A stretch of 64,000 nucleotides of DNA from Gautieria morchelliformis (Eukaryota; Basidiomycota; Agaricomycetes; Gomphales; Gomphaceae), in assembly GCA_015179125.1 (NCBI GenBank), contig WHVA01000095.1:186001-250000 (forward strand), in the 5' to 3' direction. The notes beneath the pieces were generated by a model. That model worked only from the letters and a program-made list of their open reading frames with translations, was not told the origin of the DNA and searched no databases. Shown here one piece after another: positions 55,864-64,000 of the stretch; position 1 is the stretch's first letter; every line of letters begins with the position of its first letter. Made by a program: the position numbers and the translations under genes.

Positions 55864-58527
55864 TCACGGTCGCGCGGGGCGCGATCGCTGCTTGCTCCAA
55901 TGGTGATACATTGGCTCGGCCGCCTTGTCAGGGGTGGCCGCTGTGCGAGCTGCCATTACTTTGGCGGTCCCTTCGCTGTCCGGCGCAACCCTAATTGCGC
56001 TAGACCTGTAAGCGGTCTGGTTGTCCGCTGTGTCCTCGTCCCAGTCGTAATACTGGGATGGCTCGGGCTCCCAGTCGTCTGCGGGAGCCTCTGCTTCTCC
56101 CTGATCCTCATTGTTTTGAGGTTCACCCCACCCCTCTTCATCGATTTGTGGAAGATGGGTGTGGCCGGGGTCCAAGTCTGGATCCTCGTCATCACCGTGT
56201 CTTGCGGCCGCTGTCCGTAGGCTGGACTTGAGCCGTGGGCCCTCGGCCTTCCTGTGCCCTGGCTGGCCGCATTCAAAACAAGTGATGCCGCTCAGGGCGT
56301 TGCCGGGTCAATCTGGTGGTCAACCAGTTGGTTTCGGGGGGAAGTTCGGCTTCGACGAGCTTCCCGATGCCTGAGGCTGTTTAGTCTCAGGTGGCCGTCC
56401 CGCCGGGGCTGGACGGGGCGGCAGCGGACATTGGGACGTCCCGCTCCTCTGAAAGGGGGCAGGCCTGCTCGGGCCTGCCTGCGACGTCGGCTTGCTCTGC
56501 GCAAACCGTGACGCCGTGGCCGTCGCGGCCGCGTTCTCGGCTCGATGCATCCCCATATTGTAGCGGGATGCTTCTTCGATCATCCGGGCCACTTCGAAGA
56601 GCTGCTTTCAGCGTTGTAGCCCTTCTTGAGGACCTCATTCCTCAGTGTTTTGCGTAATGTGGATACGAACTGCCTCCGGAACGTGTAGTTGTCGGGCGGC
56701 TGTATGAGGCAGGCCGCGTACTTCGTGAGATCATTCAGCATTTCCTGAACGGTCTTCGCGCCCTGCATGACCGCGTCGAATTTATTCGACGCGTGGTGGT
56801 ATGTCAGGGTGTGCAGGAACCGCTTTTGCAGGCCCTGCATCACCGTCTCCAAGGTCCAATCGCGGACCTGGCGGTCGAAGCGTTTGACATTTCGAAGAAA
56901 CCATTCTTGGGCCTCGCCTGTGAGGCGAGTGCCCACGTATCCGACCCGCATGTCAATGCTGGTCGGCCCCAACAGGCAGTTCATCTTGAGCCATCTCAAG
57001 ATTGCTGCGATGAAGACCTCAAACTCTTCGAGGTCTGACCCTCCCGCGTATGGCTCAGGATGGGCTAGCATTACGCCGGCCTTTGCCAGCGCGGACCTTT
57101 CAGGGTCCATGTCTATGGTGTCGGCCATCGCGACGCGTATCATTCGTGTGATACCGTCGTATGGCTCTTGCGCGTTATCTGGCTGGTCTGGTATGCCCTG
57201 GCCCTCGGTTGGGGCCATGGATCTGTCACACGGCTGTGATGTCACACGGGCCATGTCCGTGTAGGCCCTTATCGGGACTGGGGGCGGGTCCGGCTCTGGT
57301 CCGGGTGCATGGGTCTCCAGCGGGGGCGCATGACGTGTGTCCCCTGTCAGACCGGCATTGCGCAGGCGCAGCCTGCTATTGTATGCTGCACGCGCTTGTC
57401 GTGCGTCCTGTACGGCGTGCGTGAGCAGTTCGTCTGGCTGCCGGTCAGTGTGGCCTTGTGCCACAGCGGTGGCAGCATTCTGTGCTAACAGCTCGAGAGC
57501 CCGTGTGTGGCGACGCGCCGCACTGGCTTCCTTTCTTTGCCAGTGCTCAGCCTTGAGCTCCAGGCTCTCCGTCGTGCTCAGAGTCGGGCTCTGAGACGAC
57601 TTGTTCCCTGATGATCTGTTGGATCATCTTGCGGCTGCTCGTTGGCGCCGCCGGCTCTGTGTGCGGTTTGTTTCTGAACCATACGTCTTGTTCGATGGGG
57701 GCGGCCGGCGGCGGCATGCGTTGTCGGTCCTGCTCCTGTCGTCGTTGTCTGTCGGGGGGGCGAGATTGGTTGCTCGCTGCAGCATGGGGCGCGCTTCCGA
57801 TGGACGCTACGGGCCCTTCGTGTGAATGAAGGGTTTTCTGCACGTCTTCTAGAGACGCAGCGTCTCATTCTCGGATCTCCTGCATTTGATGGAGTTCCTT
57901 ACTGAGCTGCATGAGAGAAGTCGCGATATTGTTGAGACGCGACGAAATGTTATCATGCTTGTGGCCTGTGAGCATGTTTCGGTGCAATGTGTCTTGTACT
58001 TGTTTGGCCAATGCGCCAGCCGTCTCGTCGTCGATGCTGTGTTTCCTCAAGCTTTTGCGACTTGAGCTCAAGTATTCCGAGGCTTGCCCATCATCGTCGG
58101 GCACTCATCTTTTGGGTTGTCATTCCCCTTCAGGGACGACGGTTGTCGCTCGACTCCGTGAGCGGTGGGCCAAGTTTCTGCTTCGAGATCTAGCCAAAGC
58201 TTGCCCTACTCTTGAGGCTCTGCCATCGGACGACGGTGAGACGTCTCTACCCTTGCCCTTGTCTCAGGGCCAGGGGGAGCGGGGTGGGGACGCCGGGTTG
58301 TTATCTATCGGTGTCCCCTCTTCAGCCACGCTAGGCGATACGTGATCGGGCCCTTGCTCGTCCTCGATTGGGGGGACGAGCGCGGTGCGATCTACGATCT
58401 CTCCTTCTTCAGGCATCCTGGACTCTTGGTCCAGGGTAGTGTCAGCCGTTGTGTCGCTAGGCTGCACCTGGGGAGTTGTCCGCGAGCTGGACGCTCGTGT
58501 TCTTCTTCGACTGCGTGGGATCATCAT
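55864..58527 (-). pseudogene. gag of the second Ty3-type element (several breaks)
   Basis: The N-terminal frame from 58527 (MMIPRSRRRTRASSSRTTP) meets a stop near 58264. The capsid part, 57464-56580, reads HPEPYAGGSDLEEFEVFI, VGYVGTRLTGEAQEWFLRNV and QFVSTLRKTLRNEVLKKGY. A linker follows, then a zinc knuckle CFECGQPGHRKAEG in which the last Cys is replaced. An acidic tail ends at 55864. Several shifts and stops break it. Confidence 0.75.
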
Positions 58528-58861
58528 GCTCGCAGTCGATAGTAGGGGGCCTACTGGATGATGGTCGACGGTAAACAGCCGTCGACATCGTGATCTTTTT
58601 CAAGATCGCGCGGATTTCCACAATTCAGTTGTTCGCTTGGCAAACAACTGCAGGAAGTTCAAAAAGGTGTAAGTTAGTGAATCTTAGTGCCTTGTGTCAC
58701 AAGGGCAAGCGGAACTCGACCAATGAGTGGTAATTCCATGTGCTACATAGTGACAGTTGTAAGGTAAGATCTGGGGAACCGCCGCACGGTTCCCACGCAA
58801 GAACTGTACAGTGCTTAGCTAAGCAATCCAGTAGCGCGCATTGCATTAAGGGCAATGCGGG
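58528..58861. other. leader region of the second Ty3-type element up to the copia junction
   Basis: About 330 bp of non-coding sequence with paired short repeats (GTCGACGG...CCGTCGAC at 58564-58588, GATCTT...AAGATC at 58592-58607, CAACTGCAG near 58646). The 5' LTR of the minus element should lie here, but I cannot define it; it may have been lost to the copia insertion. Confidence 0.4.
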
Positions 58862-58981
58862 TAAATAGTGTATTTACACCCACCGACAATATGGTTGCCG
58901 ATACGTTGACTAAAGCCTTACCGTCCGCAAAAGTAAAGCATTTCGCCATTGAACTCGGGCTGTCAACGGTTTGAGGGGGAG

Positions 58982-59310
58982 TGTTGGAGTTGCAAACCGC
59001 AGCGCCCAAAGCCCCTGATTAGTCAGCAGGTCATTATTGACCGCTTTAGGTCTTGCGCAGTCGCAAGACATTTTTTATTCCCCTTTATTGCAAGTCTTAT
59101 TGTTCTCGTGAAATTATATAAGTAGCTACTGTCATGTAAAGTCTCCCTCAGTGGTTTGACACCGTACAAACACTGAGGTAAGACTCTATTCGATCCCTCG
59201 TATTGTATTTCACTCACCTGTACGCTACAGTTAACTTGTCGTCATATAGGTAACTATAACACAGTGGTTTGACACCGTACAGACACTGAGTTAACTTGTC
59301 GTCGTATAGT
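58982..59310 (+). repeat. LTR of copia element 1
   Basis: It starts TGTTGGAGTTGCAAACC right after the polypurine tract. A TATATAAG box lies near 59117. The block CAGTGGTTTGACACCGTACA occurs twice (about 59149 and 59262) with GTTAACTTGTCGTC after it, an internal duplication in the R-U5 part. The 3' edge near 59310 is uncertain. Confidence 0.65.
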
Positions 59311-59371
59311 CATTCTTATAGGTTATTGGGCCCCGCTCACCTAATCTTGTTCCCTGCCACTCCCTTGCATT

Positions 59372-60890
59372 ATGTCTGCTACAGCTCTTACCACCACTGA
59401 TCTTCTCCCCTCATCTGTCCCTAAACTTCTGCCTAACGGCCTAAATTGGACGGCCTTCTCCATGCGCTTCCAAGATGCTGTTGAAGCAAAGGGTCTATGG
59501 GGGCACTTCGATGGCTCGTGCACCCAGCCGGCTGTCAGTACACCACCAGTCACTGGAGAAGAAGAAGCCCTAGCTCAGTGGACCAAAGAGAATAGAACGG
59601 CAAAAGCTCTGCTCACTCCTCGAATCCCCGACTCGACCCTCATTCGCATACATGGCAAAACTTTGCTCAAAGATGGATGGGACCTCATCGTGACTGAATT
59701 CTCATCGAAGGGAGCATTTGCGCAAGCCGACTTGCGCTCTCACTTCATGGAGTTGAGGTGCCCCGACAGAGGAAACGTCCAAGAATTTCTTGATGGCCTA
59801 CGTGTCAAAAGGGAAGAGTTAGCAACGTTTGGAGTAGACATCGAAGAAAAGGATTACCGCTCTACTATCATAAAATCCCTCCCACCTCACCTGTCAGCTT
59901 TCACATCCAACCTACTCGCTGGCGCCAAACTATACAGTACAAGCAAGACTGTTGACCCAGATGAGCTCATCACGTTAGTTCCTGAGGAATATGAACGACA
60001 TGCAGCTCACAAGTCACGTCGCCCTGGCCATGCTAGCAGAAAGGCCGAGGACAAAGACGAAGCTATGTTTGTATCAGGAAATGGGAAAGGAAAGAAACAA
60101 GAGCACAAACCCAAGGGAGCTTGCTGGAACTGTGGCGACAAAGGACACTACAGAAACAAGTGTCCTAAGCCTGCCAAGGTTGCTGATAACAAGAAACACC
60201 ACTCACCGAGCAATAGCGGCTCTGCCAACGCCGCTGTCGAGTCTGACTATGAAAGTGAGGCCGCCTTCCTTGCAGTCGACTCGGACGATGACGATGCTGT
60301 GATGCCACCACTGATATACGCATCAGACCCTGATTCTGATTCAGATGATGCAGAATGTGATGCAGTGGATGATGAGGATTGGTTTTCAGAGGTAGAAGAC
60401 GCGTTAGTCGATGATGAACTCACTGATGCACCGATTCTGATGGACGAAAGCGATAGTGCTTCGCTCATCGAGCATGATGAACTTCCAGTTGCTGAGCAAC
60501 TGGAAGATGCATATGCCGCTAGCACGAACCCTGAAAAACCAACAAACTCACTTCGCACGGAAGTCTATGACTCTGGATGTACTCGGCACATCACTCCCTA
60601 TCGCGATGCAGTCACAAACCTTACTGTGACCCTCCGAAGACTTTTCAAGTAGCTAACAAGCAAAGTTTCAATGCGGTTGGAACAGGAGAGATGGTAATTG
60701 ACATACCTAATGGTGCCAATATCTCTCAGTTACAACTCACTGAGGTGTTCTATTCACCCGAAGTCAGTTATACGCTTGTCTCTGTTGGACGCCTTGATCA
60801 AACTGGACTCTCTGTCACGTTTGGCGATGGGAAGTGTATCGTGAAGACGAGTGATGGGATGCAGATTGGCCAGATACAGAGATCTGGCCA
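59372..60890 (+). pseudogene. gag-protease region of copia element 1 (truncated)
   Basis: The open frame 59372-60652 (MSATALTTTDLLPSSVPKLL) encodes the copia gag domain (NGLNWTAFSMRFQDAVEAKG, LRSHFMELRCPDRGNVQEFL), the knuckle CWNCGDKGHYRNKC and an acidic linker. It enters the protease with VYDSGCTRHITPYRDAV. A shift near 60640 leads to FNAVGTGEMVIDIPNG and LTEVFYSPEVSYTLVSVG in the next frame, which stays open to the insertion at 60891. Integrase and RT of this copy are not in the window. Confidence 0.85.
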
Positions 60891-61143
60891 TGTAAGACTT
60901 GGTTATAAATATATATATATATCTATGGGAATAATCTCAGTAGTTGCGCGAGTGCAAAGTACTGAGGGAAGAGTGGCTTCTAGCTACCTAATATATATTG
61001 TAGAAGAACAATGGGAACTAAACTACAATAGGCACGTAGAACAATAGATGAGTGGAACAATGAGACTGCGGCGCATATTGAGTCACAATGGGGTGACACG
61101 GGGTGACGCGGTTTGCCCCTGGCTTACGCGTTCTCCTCTCACA
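60891..61143 (-). repeat. 3' LTR of copia element 2
   Basis: 253 bp, minus orientation: TGTGAGAGGAGAACGCG at its start, TCTTACA at its end, preceded on the minus strand by the polypurine tract GAGGGGGAG. It contains an AT repeat (TATATATATATA) near 60909-60922. Confidence 0.85.
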
Positions 61144-61150
61144 CTCCCCC

Positions 61151-64000
61151 TCAAACCGTGGTCAACCCGAGCTCAACCGCAAAATGTTTCACTTTCGCAG
61201 ACGGCAACGCTTTAATAAGCGTGTCTGCTACCATGTCGTTGGTAGGGCAATAAACCAAACGAATCGCGCCTTTCTCAATAATCCACCGAATGAAATGATA
61301 TCGTACGTCGATGTGTTTCGTTCTGGTGTGGTACTGATGATCTTTAGCGAGCGCGATGGCGGATTGATTATCGGAAAACAACGTCATGGGTAACATCTTT
61401 TTGTCGAAAAGTTGCTCAATCAGTGACCGAAGCCACAGGGCTTCTTTCGCGGCGTGTGCAGCAGCTACGTATTCGCTTTCCGTCGTGGAAAGGGATACTA
61501 TTGACTGACGCTTTGCGCTCCAGGATACAGCTCCTCCATTGATGATGAATGCGTATCCCGAGATTGCGTGCCTATCTTCAGCCATACTGCCATCGGCGTC
61601 AGCGTACCCAATCAACTCATTTTTCGTATGACCGTAAGTCAGCCATAGGTTCATAGAACCTTTCAGGTACTGAAAGATCCGTTTGACTGCACTCCAGTGA
61701 CCGGGGGCGAACTTGGTCGAATACCTGGATACGGCTTGTACGGCGAAGGCGATGTCAGGGCGGGTTCCGAGGGCGGTGTACATGAGCGATCCAACAGCCT
61801 CTCTATAAGGTATGTCTCGCATTTTATCCCATTCGGCCATGGTCTTAGGGGTTGGCGACATGGAGAGGAGTAGGCCACGGTCCATCGGCATCGATACAGG
61901 TTTGAGATCTTCGAAATTATACCTTCGTATAGTTGGCTCTATGTAGGATCGCTGTGAGAGGTGTATGGTTCGTCTTTCTCTGTCCCGTTTTATTTCGATG
62001 CCTAATAGCCAATGCAGCTCGCCGAGGTCAGTGATTTCGACATGCTTCGAGATTCCAGCCTTGAATTGCTTTACCGCTATCTCTGACGTTGCAGCAATAG
62101 TGCAATCGTCGACGTGTACCAGGACGATCGTGAGTGCATTGTTTGTGCGTCGAAAGAAAACGGCCTGATCTACATCGCAGCGGGAGAAGAGTAACTTGGT
62201 GAGCATAATGTCAACAAGTTTTTTGGTACCAACGGCGACCGGATTGTTTTAACCCGTACAACGTCTTTTGCAGGAGACATATTTTCCCCGAGGAGCTTGG
62301 CGCAGGATACCCTGGTGGTTGAGACATGTATATTGTTTCTTTTTCAGTGAGTTCACCGTTCAGGTATGCGCCCTTAATATTGATCTGATGAAGCTCCATG
62401 TCGTTCGCAGCCGCCAAAGCCAGTACCGTCCGAATCGAAGCTAGTTTTGCTACAGGGGCAAACGTGTCGAAGTAGTCAACGCCAGGTACCTGTGAGAAGC
62501 CCTGCGCAACAAGGCGGGCTTTATATCTGACTATGTTTCCCGCAGCGTCCTTCTTTGCTCGAAAAACCCATTTTGACCCGACGATGTTTGCGCCATTAGG
62601 GGCCTCAGTGAGTCTCCAAGTCCCGGCATCACGGAGTACCGCTAATTCTTCATGAATGGCAGTCTCCCATAGGTGCCAGTCAGGGCGTCGTCTTGCCTCA
62701 GCCAGGGATCGAGGTTCGATTGCTTCGACCTCGCTTGTCTCTGCTACCAGTACGTACCCATCCACTTCATCAGTGATAAGCATCCACTCAGCGGTTCCTT
62801 CCCCTTCCAGTGTATCCTTTTCTGAGATGGAGGGCATTTGAACTCCTTGTGGTATGGCAGGATCTGACGATCGGTGAGACGACGTTCTGTGCCCTTCGAG
62901 GATGTCTCTAATACGCTGACTGGGCTTTCGCAGACGTTTGGCAGGTGCCTCGGCATCGGAGTCGGACTGGGGTTCGCTGGTGTGGGGCACAGACGGGGCA
63001 TTGGGTATGGGTGCATTGGGGGAGGGGTTTTTGTTTACTGGTGCGTTAGTTTCCGTCTCGATTATTTACCAGTTCTCCCCCTCGAGGCGAGAAGCTGACG
63101 CAGAGCTGTTGTCGAAGTGGACGTTGCGTTCCACTGTGACAGATTTCTTTTCAGGCCAATAAATTCGGAAACCCTTACTCCTTTCATCAACCCCTATCCA
63201 GCGGCCTTCAGACACTCGACCGCCGAGTTTGTTGCCCCCTTCAGTGCGTATCCACACTCTTTCCCCCCATTCACGAACGTGCTTAAGGTTCGGTTTGTCA
63301 CCGAAGGCAGCTTGGTGCGCGGTCTTGCCATCGACTGCTTTAGTCGTGGTATGGTTCATCAGCCAGACAACATGCCGAGCCGCCTCGCCCCACAGAAACC
63401 TTGGAAGCCCACTTGCGTGGAGCAGGGCTCGTACACGTTCAACTATCGTGCGGTTGCGTCGTTCGGCCACGCCGTTTTGCTGGGGTGTGTCATGCACGGT
63501 AAGTTTTTGTGTGGTTCCTTTCGACTTCAAATTAACTGTGAATTCTTTTCCCAGATATTCACCGCCTCTGTCCGAGTGGAGCGTTTTGACACGAGCCTTC
63601 AGCTGCGCATCACACCATGACTCATACTCCTTGTAGGCACTAAATGCCTCGTCTTTGGAGCGCAGCAGATAAAGGTGAGTCAAACGCGTCATATCATCCG
63701 TAAACGTGATATAGTAACACTTCCCGGCTTTTGTGGTGACTGGAGCCGGTCCCCATAGATCGCTGTGGACTTCTTGTCCAAACGCCGTGGCTCTCGTGCC
63801 ATCCCTGATCTTTGGGAACTGTTTCCGTGTGGCTTTTGCATATACGCAGGATTCGCAAAAAAAGGGGTCGCCTGACGGTAAGGTTTCAAGCTTTACTCCA
63901 GTTACAAAGCCCTTTGTAACTAATCTCCTGGCTATTTCAGGAGAAATATGACCCATTCTTCGATGGAATTGGTCCAGGGTAAGCACATCCTCGGCTGAGT
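61151..64000 (-). pseudogene. pol of copia element 2: integrase, RT, RNase H
   Basis: From the right edge: pre-integrase motif LDQFHRRMGHISPEIARRLV, zinc Cys pair, integrase core (FGQEVHSDLWGP, VKTLHSDRGGEYLGKEF, TPQQNGVAERRNRTIVERVR). The TAA at 63066-63068 then interrupts the frame, which resumes directly (ETNAPVNKNPSP). RT has WVFRAKKDAAGNIVRYKARL, HQINIKGAYLNGEL (the usual first Asp is Asn), LYGLKQSGRRWYQK, a one-base shift at an A-run near 62215-62225, and LVHVDDCTIAATS. RNase H ends HIDVRYHFIRWIIEKGAIRL and LPSAKVKHFAVELGLTTV. This copy is inactive as read. Confidence 0.9.

Larger units (their letters stand above)
51764..58527 (-). mobile_element. second Ty3-type retrotransposon, minus strand, truncated at its integrase
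   Basis: Read on the minus strand, the order is gag (58527 to about 55860), protease (55821-55402), RT-RNase H (55323-53494) and integrase (52835 to 51764). The integrase stops at VVGDRVYLS, exactly where the chromovirus 3' LTR begins. No matching integrase C-terminus is seen on the far side of the chromovirus. Sequence and domain style differ clearly from the chromovirus and no chromodomain remains. LTRs were not identified. Confidence 0.85.
58862..60890 (+). mobile_element. copia element 1 (pol end - LTR - gag arrangement), plus strand
   Basis: The left end encodes the last residues of a copia pol (TDNMVADTLTKALPSAKVKH, then FAIELGLSTV and stop). A purine tract GAGGGGGAG follows, then an LTR starting TGTTGGAGTT at 58982, then a leader with GGTTATTGGGCCCC and a gag gene. 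The right part is cut at 60891 by the LTR of copia element 2. So one LTR sits between the end of one copy and the start of the next. Confidence 0.8.
60891..64000 (-). mobile_element. copia element 2, minus strand, runs off the right edge
   Basis: Its 3' LTR lies at 60891-61143 and its pol continues to the window end. It is inserted in copia element 1. Pol is nearly intact, with one in-frame stop, one frameshift and one catalytic substitution seen. gag and the other LTR lie beyond 64000. Confidence 0.88.

Overview
The window reads as nuclear DNA of a mushroom-forming basidiomycete (Agaricomycetes). Genes carry many short introns of about 45-60 nt. Recognisable products include a WOPR-domain regulator, a three-domain A-T-TE quinone-synthetase-like enzyme, a Mug135-like family and chromodomain Ty3 and Ty1/copia retrotransposons. 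This placement is inferred from gene content and structure only.

Left part (1-18.7 kb): a compact housekeeping block. It holds mitochondrial elongation factor G (+), an intron-containing tRNA-Glu(UUC) (-), a fungal DUF262/GmrSD-N-like protein with a low-complexity tail (-), the COPII/nuclear-pore protein SEC13 (-), a Gti1/Pac2 (WOPR) regulator (-), the mRNA-export factor SAC3/GANP (-) and the mitochondrial metalloprotease OMA1 (+). All look intact.

Middle (17.4-31.8 kb): a tandem array that starts inside OMA1 intron 1. Each unit of about 2.9-3.1 kb carries the 3' part of OMA1, an unrecognised two-exon coding-like fragment, an antisense Mug135-like gene and a captured fragment of the coatomer alpha-subunit gene. 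Only the first OMA1 is intact; the others share lesions. Three Mug135-like genes stay open. The distal end is scrambled into seven successive fold-back palindromes built from Mug135-like sequence, with copia and coatomer pieces in between.

Right-centre (32-43.7 kb): gene-poor DNA around one strong gene, an A-T-TE NRPS-like synthetase of the atromentin-synthetase type. It is followed by decayed remnants of a Pumilio-repeat gene and a cytochrome P450.

Right end (43.2-64 kb): stacked LTR retrotransposons. There is an LTR-like block on the minus strand, a chromodomain Ty3 element with both LTRs, a frameshifted pol and an intact two-exon antisense gene, a second Ty3-type element on the minus strand cut at its integrase, and two copia elements in opposite orientation, one inserted in the other and leaving the window at its right edge.
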